Shown here: piece after piece, positions 35,427 to 48,200 of the stretch
Position numbering within the stretch: position 1 is the stretch's first letter
How the letters are laid out: each line of letters opens with the position of its first letter
NCBI GenBank assembly: GCA_037975125.1
Contig: CM075858.1
Coordinates: 66,440,140-66,504,139, forward strand
Source of the DNA: Latrodectus hesperus
Lineage: Eukaryota; Arthropoda; Arachnida; Araneae; Theridiidae
Direction: 5' to 3'
DNA length: 64,000 nt
Position numbers and translations under genes: made by a program
The notes under the pieces: generated by a model
Told to the model about the DNA's origin: nothing
Seen by the model: the letters and a program-made list of their open reading frames with translations, nothing else
Databases searched by the model: none

Positions 35427-38369
35427 CAGTGGCCAGGCAAAATGCAAAGAACTAAAGATTACAAAAAATTAAACTACAGAAAATAGACCGAAGTCAATAG
35501 TGTTTATATAGATGCATATATAATAATTAAATATAAAATAGTTTTCTTATTCTCTTAGAGGGCTATATTCTTAAATGCTTCATGTCAGAGTAAAATTTTT
35601 TGGGTTTTATTCATAATTGATAAATGTTATTTGATACTTTAAGTCAAAACTTAAGGAATTTTTATTGCAAGTTCTCAGTGTTATATTAATTTTTTCTGAA
35701 GAATTAACCTTATCAAAAAGACAGTTTTATAATACGAATATAGCAAAATCGAGAGTTGATTCAATTAAAGATTTTTATGTTCACTAGATTTAAGTTATTT
35801 AAGAACCTTAATATAATGCATGCTTTGTGTTGCGAAAATTTTATGAGGGAAACATTGAATATTTTCCTCTTTAGAAGAACATAGTTCAAAATTATGATGA
35901 AATAGTTCAAAATATATATCCACAATTCAAAATTATGAAGAACACAGTTCAAAATCACTCCATATTTCAAAATTCAGTAAGCCATACTGAACTTTGTAAT
36001 ATGGAGTGGGCAGAAATGCAATTAGAATTAAAATGAAATAAACTATTATTTTAATTTTCGTTGAAATTGTTACAGTCTAGGTTGACATAATCCTAAATAA
36101 ACTAGCTGTAAGCTTAAACTTGATATTTTATTGATTGCGTTGATTTTTGATGCCACAAATCCACTTCTAGTTAGAAACTAAATTGAATATTTAGTAAAAA
36201 CCTATATTAGTATGCAAAAAACCTCTATTTGCTTGCAGTATTAATCTGAGAGTAGATGTAACATGCAGGCAGGTGTATAACGTAATAGAATTTTAAGTGC
36301 TTATCACCAGAAATATTTAACCAATCGTGTGATGTGGAAAACATAAAGTATTATCTTTTATTCAAATAGTTGTTTAAAGATGAAATGCACTGTTCGAAGA
36401 ATTGAAAATGGCACTTTAAATCATCGTTAAGGAAATTATATTAACAACTTAATATTCCTCAAGAGACATTGAATATGCATTTCCTTTATGTTAGAAATCT
36501 AGCTTCGTAGCGATGTATTTAAATCTCGTGTTGATTCAACTTTCCTTTTTTCCAAGTGCGAAGAGATTAATTAAATTCCTTGACATGGCCGATTGATTCA
36601 GCGTTTTTATTAATATTTTGACTCCCTCGGTCTGACCAATACCGTCCATGCAAATGTTGTTGTTTGTTCTGTTGCCAGGTGTATTCGCTCCATAGCATAA
36701 GGAAATATCTTGCGAGAAATTCGAATGATTCATTCACGGCTTTCGTTTTTCTGTCGGAAACCACGGCGTTAATTTGTGGAATGCGAAATATCGGGGATTA
36801 ATTTGTGGGACTATACAAATCGAAGAGTATTATGGATATAAAATCAAACGATAACTCAGGTAATGTAGAATTTTTAATTTGAAAATATCAATTTGTGGTG
36901 ATATTTAAAAAAATCTTTCTTTTAGAATTAATGAAATTTTTTATTGTGTCTTTCCATAATGAATTTTTTTTGTCATAATAAAAATAAATTAAATATTGCT
37001 GTAATAAATATGAATAGTTCTTGTATCATTATAAAAATAGTTTCCTTTGAGCATAAAACGAATCGAATACGAATAAAGAGATGAACTAAAAATACAAAAT
37101 AATAAATAATTAAATTCATAAAAATTTGTCTGTTTTTTTCCCGCAATATTTCAAGCAGTCAGGTATCACCAATGTTTTTAAAGATGCAATGATATTCAGA
37201 ATTATTTCAGGAAATCTGTAAATAGAATGCTATAGAAAATATAATATTTTATAAAATAAAATACTTTTTAATAGAGAGAATTTTATGGAAATAGCAAATA
37301 TTGTCGAAATTAAATCAAAAATTAATTCTTATTAGCTATAACAAATTATTAAATATTGCCTTATTTGATTTTTAAATGTTAAATAAGGATTATATATAAA
37401 AAAGGTAAATCACACGTTGAGTTATATTCATGTATTTTGGCATTCTAATGCAATATTTAACTAAGATTGAAATTTTTTCGTAGCCTTTGCTGCATTAATT
37501 TTGTAAAAATAAAACTTTAATGTTAACAGCATGAACATATCATTGGTTAAATTTAGCAAAATTTGCATTCATCTATGTAAAAGCATTATTAGAAGATATT
37601 TTGACAATAACTAAATGTCGCTTTGATTCCAGTGCCAAAATACATTTATTATAATGAGTTAATATATCGATATTTTACATTACGTTGATTGAAAACGATG
37701 AGAGGGGAAAAAATTGATATTCTATAAACATTCTTGATTTCGTCTAAAATTCGTAGTTGTCTATCGCAAAAGTATTTTGATATTCCTAAAAAAATTAAAA
37801 ATCGTAACTTCTGAAAATTTTTTTAAAAATTGTATAGAAAAGATGGATTACCATAAGTGCCATTTGATGTCAAATTGCTGACGCCATCATTATGAACACC
37901 ACGTGTGACCCATGCTTTATGATATAAGACATAAGAGATTATCATGAAGTGAAACCATGACTTAAAATAAATTATTGGTGAGAAACGCTTATAAAATAAA
38001 ATATAATTGTATTCACACTTGTACTCACTGGTAAAATTGCATTATTAGATAGAGGTTATATATTAGCAATTATCACTAGTATTATGTTATAAAGAATATT
38101 GCGAGCAGGGATGTTTGCCACCACATTTTGATTATTTTCTATGTTAAAATATTTAGCCTATATTAACGTAAACTATATAATTCAAAGCTGACAAATTGGC
38201 TCATAAAATTTCTTGCTATGGTACCTCATAATTTAGGTATATAGTTTCAATATGTTTGAATGTTGATGTAATCGACGATGTATGTTGATTGTCGACGACT
38301 ATGTATGTTTGAACGCTGGTGTTTTCATCGATTACAATACCCATTTTACAAATCATATTAAAATATTTT

Positions 38370-38645
38370 TTAAGTGCATGTAAATGTTGCATCAGTAGAC
38401 ACCCCCACGCAGTTAAAAATTAAATCCTTAAAAATGTCGTAATACTTCTTGCAGAACGTTTTTTTTATTACCCCTGCCATCGTCTTTTCTGGCATGAGGC
38501 GTCTTGCAGTCCAGTACAACATTGAAGTATCTCCAGAAAGGGAGAGGGCTGGAAAGTCATCACTGGAACGAACGACAGAAAGAGGGGGGCAACTAAAGAG
38601 ATACTCCTCAGTCATAGGCGAGGTGTCACAGAGCAAACAAATAGG
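38370..38645 (-). pseudogene. Probable non-LTR retrotransposon C-terminal fragment
   Basis: The open minus-strand frame reads ICLLCDTSPMTEEYLFSCPPL, a C-x2-C...C zinc-type motif, then an LYWTARRLMPEKTMAGV tail. This combination resembles the C-terminal end of LINE-type polyproteins (C-C-H-C motif followed by an aromatic-rich tail). The frame is stopped just upstream and nothing else of a LINE is visible. The patch is more GC-rich than its surroundings. Family assignment is tentative. Confidence 0.35.
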
Positions 38646-39466
38646 TTAATTGACCAGATTGATTTTATATAGATGGGCTTGCAAATAGACATATCCAGTA
38701 ATAATTCTAAAACAAGCAACACCCTCTGCCCTAGGTAGGTGCAGAAATTATAATATCAGATATTCATTCTTCAATTACTGATCTAAAAGAAAATAGCTGA
38801 AAATCGTTTACCAGATTCTTAAAATCTTTATGCATGCGTAACAATAAAAAACACTATTTTTTTGCTGTTGAAGGTATACGCGTTTGTACAAAAATGTATA
38901 GCTAAAAAATTGGATGAGAATCGTTTTACTTTTTGTTGGTCATATGTATTTTTGATGTACTTTTGATTGATTTTTATTTTGATGACAACGATTTTGATGG
39001 TAAGATTTTTGCATAAGGAACATATATCTTAGAGATTCACTTTTATTTGATACCTTTGATTCCTGATTAATATTCAGCTCCAAATTTTACACTTTAAAGT
39101 AAATTTATCCTTAACACTAATGTCTGTATTACAGCACTTCATTTGTATCGTTCCTACACCATTATTACCATTACGTAAACACCATTTAGTGGCTCTTTAA
39201 ATCTATTAATGAAAGAAAATTTATGATAAAATTCAATAAGTCATGAGTTGTTACTTCCCAGTACCTAACACTGAGTTGCGCAGAATAAATGATAAAAAAG
39301 ACTTTTATATCAATCAATTGATGATTGAATGAAATAGTTCGCCAGTGTGCAGAAAAAAGTTCACAAAGGAAGTCAAGTTAGTTATAAAATAAAAAAGTAA
39401 AATATGTGAATAAAAATCTAATTCTATCTTCCGATTAATTCAAAATTTAGGTAATTATTCTTCATA

Positions 39467-39527
39467 TTGAAAAAACTTCAGTGAAGTTGAGATTTTTTTA
39501 ATCTCACCTTTATTGAAGTTCTTTCAA
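39467..39527. repeat. Nested hairpin, 14-bp outer arms
   Basis: Outer arms 39467-39480 and 39514-39527 pair with one mismatch. An inner GTTGAGATT/AATCTCAC stem lies between. Confidence 0.65.
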
Positions 39528-40822
39528 TAATAATTGACTGTTTCCAATCTGTAGAATAACTGGAATGAATGTATAAAAAAATAATTCTGCCATCTTGTTG
39601 AGAAAGTTTCAAAAAAGTTAAGAATTTTATGAATAAAGCATACAACAATAAAAAAACTTAGTTAATTGTTTTTTATTTCTTAATGCAAGAAAATGAAAAA
39701 CAGGGCAAAAAATTATTTTACTTGTTATACATTTGAAAATCATGGGACAGTGTTTCTATGAAAGAAAACGCCTCAAAGAAACGACATGGAACGAACTTCG
39801 AAACAATCGCTATACGTTTGCAATGAAAAAATATTATATTGAAAACACTCTTAAAATAAATTCGAATTATAGTGCTATAGCCAAACACCAATCCTATCAA
39901 ACAGATATTCATGTAGCAGTAAAAAATATTTCATAAAGGCTGAAGCGGTTTTTTATACTTTGTAAGTTGACCTTAAAACAGATTGTAAGGTAACCCACTT
40001 AATAATTATTTTATATATTATAGATAAAATATCTTTAGAAGTTTTATATATTTCTATTTTCGAATTTATTGGGAATCGGTTAAAATGGTGTATGGGATAA
40101 ATATATCTGTTTTTAAAATTGCAATTGAATTGTTTAGCTTCACTAAACACACTGAAACTCAGATAATTAATAAACTGTTTAATCAATGTTTTTTTTATGT
40201 ATCTACATGTTATCTGCAATTCAAACTAGCTATAAGATTATTCCTAAATTTTCTTAGTCTTGAACAAAATCCTGTGAATTCTTAAAAATTCGTTTAATTA
40301 GGAGAAAAAGAAATAAATCTTAATTTAACCTCTCAATAACGGAAAAATTAACACTTATATATTTAAATTTTCATTATAATTTACAAAATTGAATATTGAA
40401 AATCTCATTGAGAAAAGCGAAAGTTCAAAGAAAGTTATAATTTAAAATATAATTTAATTTATTAAGTATATGTAATTAAAGTAAAATTTAGGACTATTAA
40501 AGGTATAAAAATTATATACTTCGTTGAATGAGAACTTTTGTTTGGAATTTGATTTGTAACACTTTATTTATATAAATATTTCAATCTATTCAAATCATAT
40601 GAAATTTTTAATTACTTTAAGGAATTTTCTATAAGGTATATTTACAGATAGCAAGAAAATTCTGTCAAATTTAACTACAAATTTTAATATGAAATAGAAT
40701 CTTTTTCTTTACAATATATATATGTATGTATATATAATATTAATAAAACATATTTTTAAAGTAAAATAAATATAGGTAATTAACAGTGTAAGTTATTTTA
40801 AAATGTTTTTGGCAAAATAATC

Positions 40823-40870
40823 AAAATATTTTACGGTTTGTGGTTTTAACCACAAACCATAAAATATTTT
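40823..40870. repeat. Near-perfect hairpin, 23-bp arms, 2-nt loop
   Basis: Arms 40823-40845 and 40848-40870 pair with one mismatch. Confidence 0.88.
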
Positions 40871-42364
40871 TTAAAAATAAAATAAAATTCAATAAAAACA
40901 AGATGAACTCTTTAGAACGTTAACAAAAACATTTAGAGGAAAAAACAAGTTAAAATTTAAATAAATAAACAGGAAAATAAAGAAAAATAATTGTATAAAA
41001 ATTTGTTTATTTCTCATTTTCAACATGGAACAAGGAAAAACTTTTCGATTTCATGTGTCTAAAAATTCTAAGATTCTTTCCGAAGCCTTCGAATTAATTA
41101 AAAAGTTGAAATAATAACTAAATTAATTAAATAATAATGAAAAATTAAGTAATTTGAGATGCTTAAATAAGGAAAATTTTTTAAGAAAATAGAAATATTT
41201 CGAATAATAATTAGATAAATAGTTTAGAAAATAAAAGGAAATGATTAGAATAATAAAAATGGAAACTGAAAATAGAAAACATGCAAAGAAATGCCAAAAA
41301 TATTGAAAAAAGATAGAAATAGTAAAAAATTATTCTTATCACAATAAAGAACAAGGCGTTTCGAATTCATTTGCGTAAATATTCTAAGGAATAAAAGTGT
41401 GATGTCAAGAAATAAGAGAATCAGATAAATAGTTATTAGATCTGAACTTTCAAAAATTTTAAATATATGATTTATATCTGAGAAATTCAGGTTTCAAATA
41501 TTACATCTCAAACAATAAAAAATTTCATCGCACAAAAAAATACCAAAACGGAATGGTATGCCTAGAATCTTTACTGATCATCGGCAACGTGAACAATTCT
41601 AAAGCAGATTTCGAAAAGAAAAATAATGCAATGATCATTTGTTGTTTTCAGGCGCAAATCATTAGACACTGTAGCGAAAAAGCAGATGCGTATCCGTTGT
41701 TAAAGAGGGAGAGTTGAATGCTCCAAGGTTATCCACCTGTTTTAATGAATCTCAGAAAGCGATTTGCAAGATCGGAATCACTCCCCATTCAGCTTAGTGC
41801 CAACTAAAATTGAACTTCAGTTTTTTCTTCGCTTCATTTCACGTGCATCGAATTCGAAAGCACAATACTATCTAGAAGGATTCGAATCGGAATCGTTAAA
41901 TAACTGAAGAGCAGGCGATAAATTAAGGAGCAGACGATAAAAAAATATATTCCAATTAAAACTTGTCATTGACCTTGAATATTGTGTCTTTTTTTCAAAG
42001 CAAAAAAAAAAAAAATATCTATTATATTCGTTTCATTGCGTGATCAGTTTTTGTGTCCATTTTTTTAGTACGTTTCCTATAATTATTATTATTTTTTGGC
42101 CTGAGAAGTATTTTTAAAAATTCTACGTAATAATAAAAATGTTTCATTTTTATTCTCATTATGTTCCTATTAATAACGAATCTTAAATAACTCCAAATTC
42201 CTTGCATTGGAAAATATTTTGTCATATTCATTTTATATACATATACATTATGTTTAATCGTATGAATTATTTAAATTCTTGTGAAATGTTCTTGCAAAAA
42301 TTTCCTGGCAAAAGAGAAATCGAATATCGATTCAGATAGGTCATATTGATTTGCTTCTTATTAC

Positions 42365-42430
42365 CGCATACAGTGGTTGTGGGTTCAATCCCCATTGCAA
42401 AAGCTTAGGTATATAATGATATTGTGAATC
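42365..42430 (+). repeat. SINE head fragment
   Basis: B-box-like GGTTCAATCCC at 42382-42392 after a tRNA-like stretch. No tail seen. Confidence 0.4.
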
Positions 42431-43907
42431 TTTCCAATGTATCAAAAATTGATTACTGTTGTTTTTCGAGTAGTGTATTCCAGTCCATTTTGAGCACACT
42501 TAATATGACGTTAATACCCGTCAATATTTTCCCATACCTTACAGCTCGATACTTAAATGCGTCTATAAAGTTTTTTTTTTAAAATTCCAAATCTGAGTTT
42601 TAATTGTTGCCATTTCTCTATCATAGTATTTTTAAATCTTCAATCAAGCTATATAAATACTTATGAAAATAATAACGAGACACTTAAAAATACAGAAAAG
42701 TTATAAAATAAAACAGTATAAGTATAAAAAGAGAATTAAACATTTATGATGCTAATATAACAAATAGAAACATTTTAGGACTCATCAGTTTAATTTTTAG
42801 ACAGATTTTTCGTGCAGATCTCTCATGAGCGGATTGACATATCAATTTAATAAATTTATAGAATTGTTTGATTCGCTTGCTAGGGGCTCAGGTAAAATAA
42901 AAAATAGAAGACTCAATTAAATTTAAGAAGTGTATCGAAGATAATTCTCTCTAATCTGATTAGTTGTCCCGCATAACAGTATTTTTTTATACATTTGACT
43001 AGATGACGGTGGCTCCCACTGGAAAACATGTTTCAAATTTTAGAGAAAATTTAAAATGAAAAAATAACAGTAATTATTAGTTTTTAATGTTATTAACCAT
43101 AAAGTGTGGTTGTTTTTTTCGTTCCAGTTGAAATAATGGCTACATAACTTTATTACAATTCTCATTGGTTTAAAATATCCATGACATCAGATAACGTTTC
43201 ATCTACGTCACATCGTATTGAAACGGTGTCATGAATCCAATTTGTCGACGAATTTGATGCCTGCTTTAAAATCGCATTTTTCGATTGGCAGCAAATAAGG
43301 CGAAGTTCACCATAGAATGTCTGAGAATATTGTCGAAGTTCATTTTGTTAGTAAAACGATTTCTTATATAAAGAGCATGGCTTCTTATATAGAAAAGCCG
43401 TTTTCCATTGATTCAAGCCATTAACACGTTGACAATAAAACAAAAGAAAAAGCAAAATGAAAAACATCCATTTTATGGCTAGTTTAAACCGGCAAGGACG
43501 ATTTAAATTTTTAAAAATTTCAATTATTAGTAGAATTTTAAATTAATAATTAGATACTTTCACTTCGAGAAGAAGAAAACCGAGGACGGAAAACATGGCC
43601 GCTGTTTATATATTTTCTATACGTTTACGCAGACCCATGAAAATTGAATGCTTAAATAGAAACGTTTTTTTATTATAAGCCTATACTCATATATGCAATT
43701 CTAATTCCTTTTTCTCTTCATTTCTGTATGCAAACGATTAATACTAATTCATCAAGGATTATAGTGTACATTTCGCAAAAAAGAATCTTAACTCGTGTTT
43801 ATGTTCTATTTCTCACTAGAGAGTAAACAATTTCGTCCACGATTATCCGATGACGTCATATGAAAGTATCTAATTGCAATATTTGTAAACAATCTCTTTT
43901 AAATCTT

Positions 43908-44137
43908 TTTTTGGGCAATCCCTGGCTGAGTGGTCAAAGTATCACTCCGCTAATCGCTTGAGAGCGTAGGAGTGTGGGTTCGATTCCCACCGTGGCCCTG
44001 GGTGTTTTCTTCGTTATCTTCTGTGGTTGTACATCTGTCATTGTGCTATTTGTCCCATTATCGACGAAGACTTACAAGCGGATCTCAAAAATCAAGCATA
44101 CAAGTCTGAATATATGTAATGTAATAAATAAAATAAA
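43908..44137 (+). mobile_element. tRNA-Ser(GCT)-like SINE with 11-bp target duplication
   Basis: A 230-bp retroposon. A-box TGGCTGAGTGG (43923-43933) and a perfect B-box GGTTCGATTCC (43977-43987) form a pol III promoter. The T stem pairs (GTGGG/CCCAC), and the anticodon region ...CCGCTAATC... with a long variable arm is like serine tRNA. The acceptor arm does not pair, so it is not a working tRNA. A non-tRNA body and an AATAAATAAAATAAA tail follow. TTTTAAATCTT occurs on both sides (43897-43907 and 44138-44148). Confidence 0.88.
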
Positions 44138-44148
44138 TTTTAAATCTT

Positions 44149-45074
44149 AAGACTAATGGCTTGCTTACGCCAACATTTAATTTTTTATTATTTACTTTAT
44201 TCAATTTATATTATTTACTTTATTCAAAATCCTGTTTTGCTCTAAGAAATATCTCATCACGTTTAAATCAACTGACATTAAATCGAATGACATGTGCAAC
44301 GGATGCAGGTACACAGAGTTACTGTTATTGAATACAGAAGTTGACTCTCTTTATTCACGTCTTCGTGCGTTTTTTGATTAGTAGTATGCAACGAAAACCA
44401 AAACGCGTTCCCAAAGCACTTTTTTTTCTAAAATAATAAAACAAATAGTAAATTTTATCATTTTTTAAAAATTAATTATGGATTGCAATAAAAACAGGAA
44501 ATTTTTATATTGTATTTGTTCATGATCTCCAGCAATTTTAATAAACAGGAGGGGAAATACATCTTCATTCTTGAAGAGTAAATTTTCTTTTCTTCTTGTT
44601 TCTTGAGAGTTAGTTCTTGAAAATAAGAGAGAAGAGCGTGGAATGTAAGCAAATTTTATTGTAATATTTATATTTAAGGCTTACAGCAGGATAAGTTTAC
44701 AAGGATGGTACATTCTTTAAGACAATACAATCAAAACAGAATTGAATAGTGAGAGCTATGAACTTCAGTTCGAAAAATTCATGGAATCATCTCTTACACC
44801 AAACGTAGATAAATATAGTTAGTTGTTCGTATTCCATTTTACGTCTTGGGTTCGGGTTAAGTAAGTTAAAGGGTGCAAAAACCGATTGTAGAAGGTAAAC
44901 AGAATAAGCAAATCTTACTATCATATAAATTTTTAGAAATTTTCTTGTGACTTTTAATTTATTATATGATAATACTGATTACAGAAGGCAATTTGTGTTA
45001 AAAAAAAACTGTAGAGATTTTTGATTCATAAGTTTCCTTTTTTCACAATAACGCTCACGAATCTGCGACTTTTG
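44149..45074. other. No gene seen
   Basis: AT-rich spacer between the Ser-like SINE and the SINE cluster. Confidence 0.55.
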
Positions 45075-45190
45075 ATTTATTATGGATTGTGAACCATTAT
45101 TTAAGAACCCAGTTATGATGTGGGTATCGAACTCATGAATCATCATATTAATTATTCATACCGCCATGATTTTCACTGCGTTGAGGATAA
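45075..45190 (-). repeat. SINE head fragment
   Basis: Minus-strand B-box-like GAGTTCGATACCC around 45121-45134, in a tRNA-like context. Belongs to the SINE cluster upstream of the Tc1 element. Confidence 0.4.
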
Positions 45191-45299
45191 GAACTGAATT
45201 AAAAACTAAAACTGCTGAAAACATTTGATCTTCACAGCGTATTGTTTCCCAAGAAAAAAAAATACAAAACTAATCCACCACATTCATATGTTGTAAGTA

Positions 45300-45440
45300 A
45301 GAAATTCATGAGAAACTTCCAACTTCCACTGCGTAAATTGCTTTTTGGAGGACTTTTCATAAATAGCAGGGCATGTGACGCAAGAAAGGAACCCAGAAAA
45401 CTCTCTAGCACCTACTAAAAACAGACATTCATATAGAAGG
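45300..45440 (-). repeat. SINE body fragment
   Basis: The minus strand contains CCTTCTATATG, then TAGGTGCTAGAGAGTTTTCT and a GTCACATG box. The same blocks in the same order occur on the plus strand at 53725-53795. Confidence 0.5.
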
Positions 45441-45459
45441 CAAAAGCGTAATATCCATT

Positions 45460-45890
45460 GTTAGGGCTCACCTCACTTACTGGTAGGAAAGCGCTCTTCG
45501 GAGCATAAGGTCGTGAGTTTGATTCCAGCCACTGTTGAACAACGTGAGATAGATGTTGAGCATCTGCCTTCTGTATACAGGTGTCCTACTTCCTGCTAAG
45601 ATCGGCAAAGTGAAGCATTAATTGCCATGGGCAGTGATTGCGAGGGTGATCACACATTCTCCCTCACTCGTGGGTTGGGGACGTGTCTACATTAATATGT
45701 GACATCAAAAGTCCTTCCGCTGGCGTGGCGTGGATGTGGAGAGGAGGGCGCCAGTTCAGGTGTAACCTAGTCACCTCCGACCGCGGTTCAAAATGACGAC
45801 GCAATTGGTGATGGCGAGTATTCCAAACCCGTTAACCTTAATGTACAGTCCAGAACTCGCCTGCGCCATTATGTATGTATGTATGTACAC
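45460..45890 (+). mobile_element. tRNA-headed SINE with (TATG)n tail
   Basis: Best preserved copy here of a family marked by a B-box followed by CCAGCCACTGTTGAA. B-box-like GAGTTTGATTCC at 45515-45526, a ~350-bp GC-richer body, and a TATG tail at 45870-45887. Bounds are approximate and no target duplication was found. Confidence 0.65.
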
Positions 45891-46009
45891 ACGTTTGTCG
45901 GAGTGAATACTTGAGAGTTTTCTAAGATTGCGATAGGTGAATATGGCCCACTATCTATAGAAAATCCTCTTGGAATGGATTTTACGTGGTGGATGCAAAA
46001 ATGCCTTAC

Positions 46010-46100
46010 AATGGCCTTAAACCGTTAGACGGTTCATTTTGCGGTGTCAAAACATTCAACGATAACTAAGATCGAACCTATAGCCTTTAACTCTGTTGTT
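46010..46100 (-). repeat. SINE fragment
   Basis: The minus strand shows GGTTCGATCTTAG followed by a TTATCGTTGAATG block matching the B-box-CCACTGTTGAA junction of the 45460 copy. The surrounding 45890-46340 is moderately GC-rich and probably more decayed repeat. Confidence 0.45.
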
Positions 46101-46591
46101 GTTACTTATGACACTTGGACAAGCCAAGCTAGCATTGGCACAGACTAGGAGAGCTTAGGTCTGCGGAGAAGGTCTAAACACGTTTTAAGTTCCATAGAAT
46201 CGAATGACCATCTGTTGGTTTGGCGGGATAAGAAAATCGCCATATTAAGGATCATCCTAGTCATTCGATCATGGTTTCAAAATTACGGCTGACTGAATTT
46301 GTATTTCTCGGCAGAAATAGGTATTCGGAAACATATCCTATTTATTTAAATTAATGCTTTTCTCTTACAGGAAATCAGCTTGTTTTTGTTGGTAAAAAAC
46401 TATTTGAGGGAAGCGTTTAATGTCCTCAGTATTTTTTAATTCTTTACTTGTAAGTTTATTTCATAGAATTTAAAATTTTGTGTATATCTTTTTTTCGTTT
46501 TTTACTATTCCAATTTTAATTTTTTCTTGTCATAAATTTTTATTTTCTTTTTATACGAAGTAAATATAATTCAGTTGGATAAGATTTCATA

Positions 46592-46617
46592 CAGTCAGTC
46601 ACAAAAGTCTACGTACA
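46592..46617. repeat. Left terminal inverted repeat of the Tc1 element
   Basis: 26 bp that match the reverse complement of 48173-48198 exactly. An inner transposase-site-like repeat lies at 46764-46785. Confidence 0.93.
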
Positions 46618-46831
46618 CACTCTGATTTTTGTATATTTTGCACATAACTCACAATTTCGAAAACTCAATTTTATTTTCACAATTATTTCTCATAATAAAT
46701 AAATAAAATTATCAACATATTTGTTAAAACGCAATGAAAATAACAAAAGTTTCAAATTATGTGGTCACGAAAGTCTGCATACAGAGACAGGAAACTCAAA
46801 TTTTTGGCAATAAGCAAAAATAAAAATACCA

Positions 46832-47858
46832 TTAATACTTGGTAGGCCCTCCCTTTGAAACAATGACTGCACGCATTCGGTTTGGCATCGAATTCACCAG
46901 GTTCTTTGTTGTTTCAGGTGAAATTTGGGACCCAGCCTGCTGCATAGCCTGCTTTAAGGTTTCGACGCTGGTAATGGGTTGTTGTCTTATTTTACTGTCG
47001 ACTTCCTCCCAAATATGTTCGATAGGGTTAAGGTCTGGAGACTGTGGAGGTGAATGCAACTGTTTGGGCGTCTTGTAGAGCAGCCATTCCTTCACAATCT
47101 TTGCTGTGTGCTTAGAATCATTGTCTTGTTGGAAGACAAAGTTGCTTCCAAGTCCCAGTTTTCTGACTGATTCATGTAGGTTGCCTTGCTAAATCTTCAG
47201 GTATCCAAAACGATTCATAGTACCCTCGATGAAAACCAGATTGCCAACTCCAGCTGCTGCCATGGCACCCCAAACGATCACATTGCCTCCACCGTGTTTT
47301 ATGGTGGGAGTCAAATTCTTGGGGTTCATTTCTGTGTTTTTTATCCTCCAAACTTTTCCGCGGCCATCACTTCCAAAAATGTTGAACTTGCTCTCGTCGG
47401 TGAACAAAACTGTTTTCCAAAACTCAAAATCCTTGTCGATATGTGCAGAAGCAAAGGCAAGTCTTTTCTTCCGGTTTACAGATGATACTAATGGTTTCCT
47501 TCTGGGAACTCTGCCATTGTAGCCGGCCGATTGAAGAATTCTACGAACATTTTCTGGGTGTACCTTGCTTACCAATTTCTGTTTCAATTTGATCCTCTAA
47601 TTTTGGGGCACTAATTTTTGGATTTTTCTTCACTTTTCTTACTATGGCTCTTGCTTCTCGATCATTGAGCTTTCTTGGACGACCACATCGAGATTTGCTG
47701 AGCACATTTCCGTGTTTAACAAAGTTCCTGCAGATTGTTTGCACAGTCGACCGACTTTTGTTTACAATTTTGGCAATTTCGGAGTAAGATTTCTTTTCAC
47801 ATTTCAATTTTACTACCAAATTTCGAAGTTCTAAGGATGTTTCCTTTCCCTGACTCAT
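46832..47858 (-). pseudogene. Tc1 transposase pseudogene (one frameshift, one stop)
   Basis: DDE transposase that would cut and paste the surrounding element. ATG at 47858; C-terminus GGPTKY at 46832, a typical Tc1 ending. The N-terminal ~100 residues are helix-turn-helix type, with GRPRK about 60 residues in. The catalytic triad is all present: LFTDES, QQDNDSKH and PDLNPIEHIWEEV, with 34 residues between the last two acids (DD34E). Two lesions: a one-nucleotide frameshift near 47563-47564 and an in-frame TAG at 47189-47191. Reading resumes in frame after each. So few breaks imply modest age. Confidence 0.93.
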
Positions 47859-48172
47859 TTTAAAGCAATTTGATATTGTAATATCATGGAAAATACTAAC
47901 GATGAACTAACTACAAAAGTATCACCTCAAACTTTTATAGTTAGTTAACCTTCAACAAATCTTCACATGTAAATTTTCTCTTCTCAACCAATCGTGTGTA
48001 TGCAGACTTTTGTGACGCGCTAATTTTTACATATTCACAAAATTTCCCAGTGGATAATTGTTTGAAACTTTTTTAATTGTGTAAATCACAGTTTTTAGTG
48101 AAAAAGGAAATATTTATTCTATTTTGCAAATTAAAATATAACTCAGTTTTGAAATGTGCCCTTTTTTAGGGT

Positions 48173-48198
48173 TGTACGTAGACTTTTGTGACTGACTG
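48173..48198. repeat. Right terminal inverted repeat of the Tc1 element
   Basis: Partner of 46592-46617. The inner repeat 47997-48016 matches the left inner repeat at 19 of 20 positions after inversion. Confidence 0.93.
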
Positions 48199-48200
48199 TA

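Larger units (their letters stand above)
33920..38369. other. No gene supported
   Basis: Short TTCAAAAT repeats at 35880-35960. Minus frames near 36536-36764 are unrecognised. Confidence 0.5.
38650..43896. other. No gene seen
   Basis: Apart from the listed hairpins and SINE fragment, AT-rich DNA. 41640-41930 is a mildly GC-richer stretch with no ORF. Confidence 0.5.
46592..48198 (-). mobile_element. Tc1 family DNA transposon with IR/DR ends, inactivated
   Basis: 1607-bp element flanked by TA at 46590-46591 and 48199-48200. The terminal 26 bp (starting CAGTCAGTCACAAAAGTC) are identical and inverted at the two ends. A second related copy sits inside each end (46764-46785 and 47997-48016), giving the IR/DR arrangement known from Tc1 family members such as Minos and Sleeping Beauty. 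One minus-strand transposase gene lies between. The length and ~341-codon gene are normal for the family. The ends look intact, so the element might still be mobilised by a related transposase. Confidence 0.95.

Noticed and set aside
43923..43995. Functional tRNA-Ser gene
   Set aside because: The acceptor strands do not pair, and the head is joined to a SINE body, tail and target duplication.
46839..47522. Plus-strand frames across the Tc1 element
   Set aside because: They are antisense shadows of the transposase pseudogene.
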